From contig OY292277.1 of assembly GCA_958496175.1 (NCBI GenBank), positions 43,721,050 to 43,785,049 of the forward strand: a DNA stretch of 64,000 nt. The letters are read 5' to 3'. This stretch comes from Sisyra terminalis (taxonomy: Eukaryota; Arthropoda; Insecta; Neuroptera; Sisyridae). Both the position numbers and the translations under genes were made by a program. Under the pieces are notes generated by a model. That model was not told the origin of the DNA. It worked only from the letters and a program-made list of their open reading frames with translations, and ran no database searches. Numbering within the stretch: the stretch's first letter is position 1; every line of letters starts with the position of its first letter. Below, piece after piece: positions 12,540 to 26,269 of this stretch.

Positions 12540-14990
12540 AGTTAGGTGAACCTCAGGATTCGTCACACTAGGTGCTTTCTGACCATTTTAGATCCAGGGC
12601 TTGATATCCTTAGTTCCTCATGTCTTTATTAATTCAGAGCATCGCATTCCCATAGAAATAAAGAAGTGGTTTCATCCTCTACCTGGCAAAATTTATATCT
12701 AAATCCATTATATGCAGGGGCTTCCTCATTCCACAGTACCCGGTTTTTGGGTCTGTTACCATTATTTTCTTGTAAAACCAAGTATTTCAATAGTTAATTT
12801 CTATGATGGTTAACCCATCATCCTTTTACTGTACTTTTGTCCGGTGGTATTCTTCTATTCTGTGTAGTGATTTTTTGTAAACTCATTTTTTGATGGAATT
12901 TTTCACTGGAAATCTTGTAACGCTAAGTACAGGTTGTGGGCTTGTGAATAATACTTGGGATGCATATCGGCCAAAGAAGTTGGCCTTTTTATTGCCTTTA
13001 ATACCCTTATAACCTGGCACTTATCCCAAGTTGATCTTTTGTATCTTAGTGACTGTATCTTAATTGCTTTATTTTTTGGCAAAAATTAATAAGTATCTTA
13101 ATTTCTTTTTTTAAAAGAACTGTTTCTTGTAACTTAAAAAAGTATCTTTGGTACCGAAAAACAACACCGCGATATTGGATACCAAGTGTTGTTCTACAAG
13201 ATTCAATTCATACCTCTTATATAAACCATCTATCGTATTTAGGGTTTCTTATGTTTATAGGGAATTAGAAATACATACTTTCGATTTTACTAAATTAATA
13301 ATCGCTATAATAAGGAGTACATTACCTGATTACCTAATAACTTAACATAGTACTTAATGAAACTTAGTTTAAACATAGTATTCAAAGTAACTAAAAAATT
13401 ACCTTTTAAGTATCTTAAAAAGTAACTAAAAATCAGTATATAAGTTTTTTTTAAAGTAACTTTGGATTCTTTCCAAAGGTATAGTTGTCAGCCCTGGTAC
13501 CTTGTAAAAGCAGTAGTAACTTTAACCAGAATAAGCAAAGTTTCAGTACTCAAAAGTCATAAGTTGAAAATAAGAGTTCCATAACTAATATGTAACCACC
13601 AGTTGCGTGAATTTGTGATTTCTTTTGTCACCTATATTCCATAATATACATAGAAGACAAATAAACACCAGTTTAAAGGATCTTTTAAAAAAATTAACTG
13701 ATCATATAATCAAACCAATTTTCTCAATTCTCCCATTTTTCTTTAAAAAAAGAGGCTAAATGGGAATTTCCGAAACAAGACATTCATAATTACATAAATC
13801 ACTTGGAAAAAATCCAGGTTTGATTTTTTTATATACAATTACAATACTGTTATTGCCTAATAAAAGTAAATGAAGAAGAGATGTTAAAAACCCAAAATAA
13901 TCCTTTTTATTTTAACGATAAACTTAACGACCAAGTTGTAAAATTTTAGATGGAAAATATTTTAAGATATAAGAAGGCAATCTTCTATTTATAAATAAAG
14001 AGACTATATCAACTTTAAAGCTATCATCGATTAGGGAGCTTACTATGTGGGTTATATTCTGAAACAAAAAGGATTTATTTTAATGTTATTGAAGGGAATT
14101 TTGAAGGTCCCGGGAAAAAAAAGGAAGAATTAAATACCCCAATTAGTAAAATTCTGCTACGAATAGTTGGACAAGTTGGAGGAAGAAATTCAACCACGCG
14201 GGAAATCAAATTTGTCGTCCAACAAAAACAGGAGAAAATCTGAGCTTAACTTCCCTTGGTTACATGAAGAAATTATAATTATTAATTTGATAATGAATCA
14301 TATTTGAAACACAAATTTATCTTTAAAGAAAAAACTTTTGAATTAAATGGTTTTCTATCTTAACTTTTGGTTTTTGCTCTATAAATTTTGTTGAAAAGGG
14401 TTAATAACTTATTATAACGAAAAGTGTAAATTACATGCCAATATCTTTTTAAGTCTTAGAGAATTAAGAACTTTCTACACTTTCATGAATGATTTATTAG
14501 TTTAAGATCCTAGTAAAAGATAGTAAATCCTCTTATGAAACTATGTTCTGAAACTTTTGGTCATAGTTACAAACTTCAACATAATGTGTTGCAATACTAC
14601 CTACTATTGTCTATTACTATGGTAAAATAATGATATTATTGCATTACAATTTGGTTAACGAGCAGAAATACCAAAAAAAGGATATTTCTTCAATCAGTGT
14701 TTTACATGCAAAAATCAACTATTTTGCTTGTGAAAAATTAATGTGTAGGATGATTTTATAAAGTGGGGAGTGGAAGTTTCACAAAGAAAAACTTTTTTTT
14801 GATTGTTTTTTTTTTGTTCATCAATATTTTTTTATAAAAGAAATGGTTAGATATCTGGTTTTGATCGGTGGTAAAAAAGACGATTTGTGGTCACGTATTT
14901 ACAGTTTTACAAGTATGATTGAAACTGAAAAAAAACATAAGTCTGTGGATGACTTTTAGTCCAAAGTCATTATGTTTTTCTTCTTTTATA
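12540..14990. other. No gene seen
   Basis: AT-rich DNA with a diffuse repeat of AAAAGTATCTT/AGTAACTT words near 13020-13480. No coding signal. Confidence 0.4.
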
Positions 14991-16896
14991 ATATACTAGC
15001 TGATCCCCGCGACTTCGTCTGCGTAACGTAGGTGCAGATTATATTTTCTTTTTTAAATTTGCTATTGGTAGTGGTATATAAAAATTATTATTTTTCTTAT
15101 TTCTTTTACGAAAACCATAAACATACTTAAAAACACTATTTTGTCAACTTTAAAAATACACATTTAATAAACTGTCACTTAGAATAAAATAGTTGTATAT
15201 AATGATCAATTCATTTTCAAAAAATAATTATAAATATCTAAAAAGTACCTAAAAAAACCGTATACCTACGGTAGATGTACCTACCGTGAATCAATTAATC
15301 CGTAAATCAATCAGCATCTATTCATAAATAAAAACTATCGTTAAGTTCCATAAAGTCAGTCATAATTATAACTTAAAACAGTCAAAAGTTATCAAAACAT
15401 TCGCCTAGATATTTAGAATAGTAGTAAAAATCACATATCATTGTCTCGACTCTCGAATGAAGCCTTTTCTCGAAACTATTTCACAATTTACTAAACTACC
15501 GCGAAATTAAAATTTGTTCAATTGCACGAAACCCAATTCCTCCATAATCAAGTATAACCATTGTGTATCTATGCACTTATTATTAAAATATCTGAATTTC
15601 AACTATATAATTTAACCATTTTCTTTTAGTTCACCGAATTGTTCGCTACTCAATATTCGCTCACTAATGTATTTATTTGTGAATACGTATTTCGGATTTT
15701 CAGGTTTACAATATGTGAAAGCCAAAAAACAATGCTCACTTATGAACTTAACCTTTTTCAGATATATATATATTAGAGTTTTTTAATTTTTAAGCAGATC
15801 CTACGTTTTTGAATCTAATAATAAATCAACATTGTTTTATTTTAAGCGATAAAACGTTTCGCCTATTACGAACATATTTTGATAATTAAATTTGAAATTT
15901 CGATTGTTTGATAGACGTTATGCCGTACTAACTTTGCCACCATTTTTTACTTTTTTAGGGGAGAAATTAACAAAAACCCTTTCTTATTATATACCTGCAT
16001 CGTATAAGAAAAACATTTTCCAAATTTCGTCGACACAAATATCATTTTATTTGGAAAATACAATGTAAAACGAAAAAACTTATGACCTTCTTTATTTTGA
16101 TCATCATTACTAAAAAGCAATTCGATTTCGCACATTTAGACGTTGTACATACAAAATTGTGGGAAACAGGTAGAAAACGTGGAAGGAAATAAGAATATTT
16201 TATATATTTTCAGAAACAATAATTGATTTTCAAATTTTTCTGAATACCGAAGAAAAGTTGGTTTGGAAGATTTTATATTTTGATTGATAATGAAATATAT
16301 GACAAAAAATTGCTCCCTTAATGTTAAATAATTGCTCCAGGTCACAACAATCATTGGTTCATAAAAATTAGATTTTAAAAAGTTTGATTGTTGAAAAACA
16401 AACAAAAATTAAAAATTGGTTTGTTAGGATAAGTACTACATATACTTTCATACTAATTTAGTGAAATAACGTTATTTAATACGTTGTTACTAAAATGATA
16501 TAACAAAAACAGAAATTTATAATTAATAATTTATTTATTAATTGCACTTATTAAATTCAAAATTTCGATTGTTGATTAACTTAACATTTTCTCATACAAA
16601 CTTAGTCCCTCCTTTTACTCTTTTAGGGTAGGAATTTTCAAAAAAAAATTCTTATCAGATGTCTACTTCTCAAAAGGAATACATCGAATATTAAAATTTC
16701 ATCAGTCAGAGGGGATATATAAATACAGGATTTTATGTATGCACGGTTTTAAAAACGTATTTACTTTAAGTTTAATTACTATTATTATTATTACTACTAC
16801 TACTATTATTTTTTTTGTTAATATTTCAATATTGAGTAACTCTAAAGGTCTATGTACAACAATTTTGTAAAAAAAAAATAAATAAAAGTTTGCTGT

Positions 16897-16985
16897 AAGA
16901 TCCGAACCCACGTCTTTATAATTAGGAAGATCAGAATGTCAGAAACGTTAGCCATTACGCTATTAACATCAACTATGTGTTTTAT
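16897..16985 (-). mobile_element. tRNA-like SINE head, family 2, second copy
   Basis: On the minus strand, A box TAGCGTAATGG (16952-16962), B box GGGTTCGGATCT (16898-16909), then TTTTATTTATTTTTT. The arrangement matches 25137-25205 with a longer A-B gap. Confidence 0.5.
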
Positions 16986-17283
16986 ACATAAAGGTTTATA
17001 TTTCAAAGAGGCAATGTTTTAAAATTTAAATTGAATTTACTGTGCTTTTTATTAGTTTAACTAAAAATATTTTTACAGATTATTTTCTAACTTTAAATTA
17101 CCTTTCCAATGATATTTAACTCACCGGTCTAGTGTAAAAATTAATGTTTTCATCCCTAGGGAATACCTTTCCTTATTATTTTTTTGGAATGATAAGTAGC
17201 CTATAGTCTGTGGGAAAGTGTGTTGTATCTTAATACCAAATTTCATTCAATTCGGTTGTTCCGTTCTTTAGTTAAATCGGGAC

Positions 17284-17309
17284 ACACAGACAGACAGACA
17301 GACAGACAA
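17284..17309. repeat. (ACAG)n microsatellite
   Basis: About six ACAG units near the 3' end of the RTE-like copy, a common tail feature of such elements. Confidence 0.9.
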
Positions 17310-18540
17310 AAATTTTAAAAATGTTAAATTCGGAATAAGGGCCTCTTGAAACAAATATTTACCCTAAAATTGGGTTCAAAATCGAAATGTACAGACAGAC
17401 GTAAGAATTTTATATATTAGTAAAGATGAAGATTCAAAAAATAACTCAAAAGTAACATTCAACGAAAACACTAACTTAAAGCCAAAGTGAATAAGTTGTT
17501 TTGTATATGCAACCCATTATACACATCCGCTATTCAAAGCTTTAATACATGAAATGTCAACTGTATAAGCTCGTATCTATTGTTAACAAATTATAGAATC
17601 TCGAAAGTACAAATTCAATTAATTTATCAAATTTAGAAATAAAAAAGTTAATTGCTTAATTTTAAATGTTTTTCTTTTAATTTTTTAGTTAAAATATAAA
17701 AAAATACGTTGTTTTGGTTATCAACAATTAAGTACTATTTTATTGTGCCCATTAAAAAGACTATTGATTTGGCTTTAGTCAGATTAGTTTGATAGTTGAA
17801 AAGTAAATGGTAACAATCGTAAAAATGAATCTCATCCTACGGACATAAAAGAATAAAATAATACTTTATTTTTTATTTGAAAATATAATGAAATTAAACT
17901 TTGACTTGAAGTTTGGTGGGAATGTGAAAGAAATATCTTTTGAATAGCGTATGAAAATTTGTAAAGTTCAAATCTTTGAGTCCTCAGATCTTTTATATGT
18001 ATGTTTTACGATCAATATAGGCAACTGGGCATTATTTATAATGTCCGGGCAATTTGAAGAGTGTCCAATGGTATGTGAAAATTGATAAATTATATAGAAT
18101 GAATGCTGGAAATTGGATGAGCAATTTGAGAAAAACTTTACTTTATAAGTCTGATTTTCTTTTTCACACTGGAATCATCTTCATTGGCGTGTTTTTCATA
18201 ACCGGAGATTTGAATATCAAATGGCTCTAAGACATTTCCGAGTATTTCTTTTTCGTTGTTAAGGAAATCAGAACTTGGATTAGATAACGAAATGGTAGAA
18301 TAACAGTAGATAATGGTAGATAACGAATGGAAAATTGGACATAACTTTCAATAGAAAATACTTCCTCCTTGTTATGTTGTCTGGTTTATATTGCAGTGCA
18401 CCTTCTTCTACAAACTGCAAATTGTTTTAATCTTTTAAAACTACTTCTAAGTCCTCCTTACAATTAATAATAGGTAAACGTCTGTTGATAGAAAACTTTT
18501 TTTAACCAACTTTTGACTTCGTGGCAAATATGGTCTCATT

Positions 18541-19556
18541 AGAGTGATTCAAAAAAAAAAAAAATAAAAAAAAATTCTTGCAAACAGGCTGAAAAGTTTT
18601 GTTTTGACGTAAAAAAACTCCAGTTAAAATTTCAGCTCTTAATATTAATATTAATGTTGTCCTCATCGCATTTTTTTATTTCCCATAAGAATAATATGGG
18701 AAAAGTTATTTTTACTTCTTCTGATTTTTATACCGTTCAAACGACTATTTAAATAATAAATCTCTTCTATAATCTTTATAGAGAATAAAACGTTCTACAA
18801 AAAGGATTAATAACATTTTTTGTTTAGTCCATGTGTTTAAAAGTTATCCAAGATCAAAGTTCAATTCTTTAAAAATTTGATCGATTTTTGTATATTATAC
18901 CAAAACTGTTGGTTTCAGTGTTAAAATAGGGGTTCAATTTTTTGTCCAAATTTTTAATTTTTTATGATTTTTTTTATTAAATTTTACAATTTACATCCTT
19001 TTAAAGATTTATTTTGCCGAATTTGATTTAAAAAATAATTATCATCAAAATACTATATTGATTTTAATATGAGAAATCTTCTCGATTTTAGTTTTTCCTC
19101 GAATGCTCGTTTTTAGAATTATGTTCGTGAATTTCCGCTTAAAAATTTCAGTATTTTTTCGTGAGTCACTCTCAAAATTAATTATAATTTCAAATAGAAA
19201 TTTTTTATTCAGAATAAATTTTTAAAGAATTGAACTTTGATCTTGAATAACTTTTGAACACATGGACTAATCAAAAAATATTGTCAGTCCTTTTTTGTAA
19301 AACGTTTAATTTTCTATAAAGATTATAGAAGAGATTTTTTATTTAAATAATCGTTTGAGCGGTATAAAAATCAGAAGAAGTAAAAATAACTTTTCCCATA
19401 TTATTCTTATGGGAAATAAAAAAATGCGATGAGGACAACCTTAATATTAATATTAAGAGCTGAAATTTTAACTGGTGCCTTTTTACGTCAAAACAAAACT
19501 TTTCAACTTGTTTGCCAGAAAAAATAAAAAAAAATTTTTTTTTTTGAATCATCCTA
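18541..19556. mobile_element. Foldback MITE
   Basis: The left part (GATTCAAAAAA, then CTGAAAAGTTTTGTTTTGACG) is mirrored to the right end (CGTCAAAACAAAACTTTT ... TTTGAATCATCC). The arms pair over most of the 1.0 kb. The 73-codon frame on the minus strand is part of the arm. Confidence 0.85.
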
Positions 19557-19699
19557 GGCCTCATACGGAGTATCTACGGACTTAAGGATAAAAAGTATCA
19601 ATTTGTTATCAATATTTTATAATATACATCTGTTAAAAGACGTTAAAATATTAATATTTAGATACGAATACGTTTCTTGTAAGAATGTAAAATTTTCAA

Positions 19700-19768
19700 T
19701 TTTTGAATCTCAAACGAAGTTATAGGTGTATACTTAACGTAGACGAAGTCGAAGGTATCAGCTAGTAT
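19700..19768 (-). mobile_element. 5' end fragment of the same RTE-like family
   Basis: AACGTAGACGAAGTCGAAGGTATCAGCTAGTAT is, in short words, the complement of the opening of the 14995 copy. Weaker matches occur at 5513-5550 and 28431-28452. Confidence 0.5.
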
Positions 19769-20014
19769 ATTTATAACAATTCAAATACAGTTTATCAAAC
19801 GAGAACACTTATCCTAAAGAAAAGCATTTCTAAATTAAATTTACGTGTAATTTTTTGATGAAAAGAAAATCTGTTAAAAGGTGTTTAAAAGTGAAGTGTT
19901 TTTGATTCCAAAAACACTTAAAAAATGTATGTAATTTCCGAGAAATGTCATCTTTTAGTCATAAGTTCCCCAGTAAAAATGTGCTCATTTCATTAAAAAA
20001 AAAAAAAAATTCTA

Positions 20015-20937
20015 TTGGGTTGTTCAGAAAGTAATTTCGTTTTTTTCCGACTAAAGATTTATTTGTATTTTTTTGCACTCATTTTATAACTAAGCCGTAT
20101 AATCATTGTATGTTTAGAGAGCTCATATAGCAAGGCTTGTATGTGAAAAAGCTCAAGTGATTCTACGCAATAGTTTTTGGTGCGTGTCCTTTTAAATATG
20201 GAGAGCAAAAACCAGAATTTTCCTCATATATTACTTTTTCACTATAGAAAAGGTCAAATTCTGTTCAATCAAGAAAATATTAACCGTTGTATATGCAGAA
20301 GATGTATTGGCAGCACGCCAGTGCCAAAACTAGTTTGTAAAATTTTGATCGTCAGCAATTTTGATGTCGAAGATGCACCACGGTCTGGAAGACCGGTTAT
20401 AGCTGATCAAGTCACAATGAAATCATTAGTTGATGCAAATCGGTGAATAACAGTATGTGAAATCAGCAAAAGGTAAAATTTACCAAATTCAATTGTTAAT
20501 GACCCACTTGAAAGGCCTAGAATTAACCTCGAACTTCGATATATAGGTTCCCTATGTTTTTATGGGGAGAAATTTGACCTCATACAAGTTTTGTGCCCTC
20601 CCAAAAGCTTTTACAACTTGAATGGTATAAACTGCAATACCTATCATATTCTACAAATCTGGCACCTTCGGTTTATTATTGGTTTTTGGCAAAATCTTTT
20701 AGACGATAAAACCTTTACTTCAAATGAGGAAGTCAAAAATCTCCCAAGATTAGTTTTCGGCTAAAAAAGAGCAAAAATTGTTTCAGTGTAAAATCATACT
20801 ACAGCCAAAAAAATGTCAAAAGGTATTGAACCAGAATATCCAATATATAATTTAAAAAAAATATTTATTCACTATACAAAAATTGTTTTTCATTATCACA
20901 AAAAAAGAAACGAAATAATACTTTCCGAACAACCTAA
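20015..20937 (+). mobile_element. Degenerate mariner element, end to end
   Basis: The inverted ends TTGGGTTGTTCAGAAAGTAA and its near-complement lie between TA dinucleotides. The 5' frame from 20177 contains HILLFHYRKG and FDVEDAPRSGRPVIAD, then VDANR, the N-terminal helix-turn-helix region of mariner transposases. It soon meets stops, and the catalytic part is mostly deleted. The total of 923 bp against about 1.3 kb for an intact element shows it is inactive. Confidence 0.88.
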
Positions 20938-21540
20938 TATTTTGTTAAAAGTTTTAGCATTTACGCATAATAAGATTAGATTGAAGTTATGATGCATACA
21001 ATTTGATGTGTTAAATGGATTGTATTGATTGATTTGAATTTAGATTAATATGCTCCGAAAAATTAGATGCAAACATATATTTTCCTATGAAATTAGTAAT
21101 TCCCCATTAATAACAATGATTGAAATTGCTTGTTTCATCACATTTTCACTGAAATTCAAAATTTGAATATTGAAATATAAATCCCAAATCATAAATAGTT
21201 GCATGGAAAACTAATGAAAATTACGTTATTGCGTTATTGGCATTTTTCATTCGATGTTTTCAATTTTAATTTTAGCCTTGGTATAATTTTTTTCGCTTAT
21301 TCCAAATAATAATATCAGACATTTTGAAGTAATTAATTTAACATTTTGTTTGGCCAATTTTTAATGATTGAATTATTTCCAAACATTTATTAAACTCCAT
21401 CTTTTGAAGTAAATTTAAAATTCTTACATTTGAGAGAAAAATTCAAAAGTTTACAAATTTTTGTTTTTCTTATTCTTTCGGTGTCATGACCAATTTACAA
21501 TCGTTGACTATGATGTTTTTAAATAGCCAGCGATTAATAC

Positions 21541-23412
21541 ACCGGTTCTCAACCGGTGGGTCGCGACCCACAAGAGAATCACCCTAGCTTATCTTGGAAT
21601 AATCGGAAAAGGAACTACCAAGTCTAAAGAATTAAAGTCGGTTCAAAGTCGAGCTTTAGTCAAAAGTTAAAGAGCTTGCACCCTAAGTAATGGGATTACA
21701 CTGAACGATTCACCGATTTCTTCTTGTTACTAAGATTTTTCCATAGAGTTTGCAAGAAGTACCAAACTTTTTGGAGACAATTGTTAATTATATAAAATCT
21801 AGTGCTCTCAATACTCGTTTGTCCAATGAACTATGCAAAAACATGAACTGTGACCAGAAATTTATTCTTTTCTGCACTGCTATCCGTTGGTTATCAAAAG
21901 AAAATTCTGTTGGTCGGGTTTTGAATTGGAAAACAAAATAAAACAGTTCTCAGAACTTAAAAAACAGCCGGAAATCGTTCAATACCAAAAAAAGAAAATC
22001 ATTACCTCAATTTTGGTTTTCTATGCGACATTAGGGTGTCCGTTATTTCCCAAATTGATTTTTTTAGAGCGATCGCCCCCTGAATTTTTAGTTTAAGATA
22101 TAAAAAAATTATCCAATAGAATTAAGCTCTTAATTTCTTGATTAAACCGTGCCGGAATCATGTTACATTTACCATTTAAATAACATGGGATTATTTGACT
22201 TTTTACTTTTAATTTTTTTTCTCAGAAACAGATGGATGAAAAGATTTAAGATTAAATTATTCTGACGTAAAATTTAACGCTTTACAAAAAAGGTCCCTTA
22301 TGAATTTTCGATTAAGTCACTCCATTAAAAGTTATTCAACATTTAACTTATGCCTAGTATAAATCTTGCAATATTTTCAACTATTTGCTCATTTTTACTT
22401 TTTTAACTATAAATTTATTGGAAGAGAAGATAAAAATTATTATCATTAGAGCGCCAGTGATTATTTGTGTTAATTGTATAGCTTGAATTGAAAAATAAAC
22501 AAAAAAAATCCTTTTTTGGCAATTAAAACAGGTGACATAATATCCGAATTCACTATAGTCGTGAAATTCAATTTACCCAGGATAAATTTTCGAATTTTAA
22601 TCAATATTTTGTACCTACGAAGTGAATTTCATACTAATTAATGATACTATCGACAAAAGCGCAATTAAAATTCGAATTTTTACCATTTCACCTGATGCCA
22701 TCTATGAGAAATTTCTTAGAGCTTGTAGTCAGCAAATTAAATGTTGAATAAATTATAAGGTACAAATTAATTCAAATTAAATGTTGAATAACTTTTAATG
22801 GAGTGATTTAATCGAAAATTTATAAGAGACCTTTTTTTTAGAGCGTTAAATTTTACGTCAGAATAATTTGATATTAAATCTTTTCATCCATTTGTTTCTG
22901 AGAAAAAAAATAAAAGTAAAAAGTAAAATAATCCCATGTTATTTAAATGGTAAAAGTAACATGATTCCGGCACGATTTAATCAAGTAATTAAGAGTTTAA
23001 TTGTATTGGATAATTTTTTTTATATCTTAAACTAAAAATTCAGGGGGCGATCGCTCTAAAAAAATCAATTTGGGAAATAACGGACACCCTAATGCAACAT
23101 TCGTATCCTAAAGCATCCATGCTTTCTTTTCGAATATTAGTGCCTTTTATTTTTACTTAGATACCAATGGGAAAGTGGGACGATTTTCAGCGCTTGTTAA
23201 GCAGATGTAAGCTCAATCCTGATGATTAATCATTAAAATTTAAAACATATTTTATAAAAAATATTATTTTTATTGTCAAGTCCTGAAATATTTTTGTCAA
23301 ACATTTTATTTTTTGTTTTATTGATCAAATCGGATAGAAGTAAAATGGGGGTCATGAAAATTTTTAAGAATCTAAAAACAGTCATGATTCAACAAAAGTT
23401 GGAAACCACTGG
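21541..23412 (+). mobile_element. hAT relic (ZBED5-like) split by a foldback MITE
   Basis: The left end CCGGTTCTCAACCGGTGGG and right end TTGGAAACCACTGG are inverted hAT-like termini. The stretch 21745-21960 decodes as transposase (FLETIVNYIKSSALNTRLSN, CTAIRWLSKENSVGRV), the conserved RWLS region of hAT/ZBED proteins. Sequence after 23090 resumes the element. The reading frame is broken. Confidence 0.75.
22034..23089. mobile_element. Foldback MITE, GGGTGTCCG ends, TA target
   Basis: The arms are near-complementary for hundreds of bases (GGGTGTCCGTTATTTCCC ... and its complement), with TA on each side. It interrupts the hAT transposase relic, so it is the younger insertion. Confidence 0.85.
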
Positions 23413-23414
23413 AC

Positions 23415-24825
23415 TAAAAGATAGCAACTTTGTGTTACTACCCTGTGAATTTTAAAAAAACTTTTATTACCAAATGTGTATTATTTCGGGTATTTGTTTT
23501 GCTATTTAAATATAAATTTCAGAATAATATATATTTTACATGTTACGTCTATAGGACGATAGAGAAATTACTCATAAGCCAATGAATGACAATTGAATCT
23601 TTATAGATTTAGAAACGACATTACATTTCGGTCCTCTTAATATAAAATTAATTAGAAAAAATGACTTCATTATTGATAATAAGCGGCGACATTAAATAAT
23701 ATGTACGTTATTCGTTTACGTGGAAATGACAAGGGTGTATGTAAATAAGGGTTTAATATCTTAGGGTGATATGATTAAAATAAAATGTCCGGAAACAACA
23801 GCTTATGTTGGCTACTGGTATATTCCTTTAAAATGCTCAAATGTGTGTTATTTTAATAATATTTAACGATTATATGTTATCAACGAATATAAAAGACCGC
23901 AATTTTTACAAGCTTTTTTTCCCCATTTGTAATACAAATTATAACATTTGTCTCTCAATCTTTTACCCAGTAAATAAAGATCACATATTTTAAAAATAAA
24001 TGTTAAGCAGTGTTAAAAATCCAGAATTTACTAGTTTAATTAGAATCCCAATTTGATTTAAGGGTTTTTTTTTTTGGGAGAAGCAGGGTTATTATGAATG
24101 ATAGATTAACTGTAAAATTTTCATGTAAAACAGTTTTTTTTTTTGTTTCGTTAGTTCAATTAATTTTATGTTTTTTATATCTGGTCAACAATACAACAAT
24201 GAAATCCAATTTAATATTTTAACAAGAAAACTTTCTACCTTTCCCATGTACAAACGATATTTTCAAACTATGAAATACCAATAAGGAACTTTACATTACC
24301 ACTTCGGTCTACCTCCATTGTTTAATTTGAATATTTTACTCAATGTACGTGGTTGCATTTAAAAAAAAAATAAAGAAATATAGGTTTTTAATTATTAACA
24401 GTGTTGGAAAATAATTACTAAACTTGCATTGAAAATATGTGTTCAACTTATCGTTTTGTTCAAAGGAAATAACTAAAAGTTAAATGCAAATAAAATTGGA
24501 AAAGCAAATAATGGTAAAGCTTCAGGGTACATTTTATATTTAATTGTATGAATAAATAAATAATATAAAGGAATTTATTCTTAATTCCAATATTTGTACC
24601 ATGTCTGTTGTGGTCTTCACATGATTTCCTTATAGACGATGTACCAATACACTTTTTATCTTTAATTTTCCCCTCTTTATTCTAGTGCAATATATATCTT
24701 TACAATTAATAAAAATCTAATCATTTAATTCTTATTTGCACCCTGAAAAAGGATTATAGATTCTTCTAGACTAATTTAAATAATATCTTGTTATAACATT
24801 TTTCCTCCAAAAAATTAAATTTGGG
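23415..24825. other. No gene seen
   Basis: AT-rich unique DNA without open frames of note. Confidence 0.5.
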
Positions 24826-25136
24826 TTTACAAGGAGAGTGCAAAGTCTTGGAATCACGGATTTAGTTCAAATTTTGTACAATCGCAGATTTAGTTTCCCT
24901 ATTTATTTAAGATATATGATAAAAGGGACCACTACTCAATAAATTTTCTTGAAATTTGAAATTGAAGATGCAATTCACTCGTTAAATTCAGTTCTACAAT
25001 AAATATTATCCGTTATTTATAAACTTATCAAGTTTCTAGTTATTGAAGACATTTTTTCTCTAAATTATGTAAACTTCATTATGTATTTCCATGTGTAAAA
25101 ATAGACAAAAAATAAATAAATATAAAAGAGTTATTC

Positions 25137-25205
25137 ATCTACCACGGAATCGAACCTAACTTCTAATGAAGAGGAACACTAAATTGTTACTACTATACTA
25201 AACCC
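25137..25205 (-). mobile_element. tRNA-like SINE head, family 2
   Basis: On the minus strand, A box TAGTATAGTAG (25190-25200) and B box GGTTCGATTCC (25146-25156) are 33 bases apart, followed by TTTATTTATTTTTT. The acceptor stem does not pair. Confidence 0.5.
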
Positions 25206-25331
25206 ATAGCATACAATAGTTGGCTACAAAAGTGAATTTAACGTATGAATTACACTGCAACTGCAAATATCAAAAAAAATTTGTTGAGTAGTGGCCTCTA
25301 TCGTATATTTTTATCAACAGGGAAAAAAATT

Positions 25332-25554
25332 GGAACAAGTGTACTTTAGCACACCCACAATCCGGCAACGTTGCATTATTGACTTAGTCTTTAATTTAAT
25401 TTGCGATTAAATCGGTCCATAATGAAAATTTAGCCACAAAAGAGAGAATTATACCAGAGAGAATTAAATTAACAAAAATATCGCGAATTAAATTAAACGC
25501 AAAGTCGAAAATGCAACGTTGCCAGATTGTGGGTGTGCTAAAGTACACTTGAGC
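25332..25554. mobile_element. Nested MITE with 40-bp inverted ends
   Basis: AGTGTACTTTAGCACACCC ... CAACGTTGCATT is mirrored precisely at the right end with one or two changes. The high arm identity suggests a recent insertion. Confidence 0.8.
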
Positions 25555-25831
25555 CAATAAATTTACCATCTTACAAAAATTTGAACTAAATCCGTAACCC
25601 CAAGACTTTGCACGTTCCTTGTTAATAAATTTTAATCTAAATTAAAGGTAAGGTGTATCTTTAGATACACCAATCTAGATCTTAGATTTCACCAATCTCA
25701 ATACAAAACTAAAGCTTTCTATGATTTACTGTTTTTGATATTTGCGAGATTGAAGTACTTAAAATCAAGTTAGGAATGCCCAAAATGGAAATTATTGTCA
25801 ATTTTTTTTACGATAACAATATTTCTTTTGC

Positions 25832-25980
25832 CTACAGGTGGATGACTGGTCTAGGCGACCATTTCAAAACTATTAAGGATTGGGTTCGAGTTTTAAATCG
25901 AGCAAATTTTCGATATTTCTTGATTTATTAGTTTTTATTAACTCTAGAGTCGCTAAACATCTTAGTAGTTAAAAAGCGAG
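25832..25980 (+). mobile_element. tRNA-headed SINE family 1, copy B
   Basis: Same layout as copy A, with GGTCTAGGCGACCA, GGGTTCGAG and the end CTTAGTAGTTAAAAAGCG. The A box is mutated (GGATGACTGG). Confidence 0.7.
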
Positions 25981-26269
25981 TTCTTTAGTTCAGGACTATT
26001 CGATTTGAATCAAATAGTTCAGAATCGTTTTTTTTTTACAAAATTATAACGCAACTGATCCAATAGAACCATCTGAACCGATTTTGAACCTTTTGTATCC
26101 ATTTACATGTTACAGGTCTTAAGAAATAGCTTTAGAGTTAAAAGCAGAAGAGTTTTAAACTTGGAAAATTTTCTTTCGTAAATTTGGTGAAGTTTTGATT
26201 AAATCAACAAATATACTCCCAAAATATTTTTGGTATAAAGGAAGGAAAATTGATGGTTGCTTTTTAAAG

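Larger units (their letters stand above)
14995..17421 (+). mobile_element. RTE-like element, copy 3 (longest)
   Basis: It opens with ACTAGCTGATCCCCGCGACTT, a 5' word that also ends a reverse copy at 19768, and closes with (ACAG)n then TATATATTAGTAAAGATGAAG. No transposase or reverse transcriptase can be read. Minus-strand frames of 62-89 codons at 15947-16405 and the frame at 16702-16911 lack any family signature. A SINE lies inside. Confidence 0.55.
24829..25622. mobile_element. TIR MITE with a second MITE nested in it
   Basis: ACAAGGAGAGTGCAAAGTCTTGG at the left, given here in short, is mirrored by GACTTTGCACGTTCCTTGT at the right, with pairing of about 55 bp. It holds a tRNA-like sequence (25137-25205) and a younger MITE (25332-25554). 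Confidence 0.75.
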
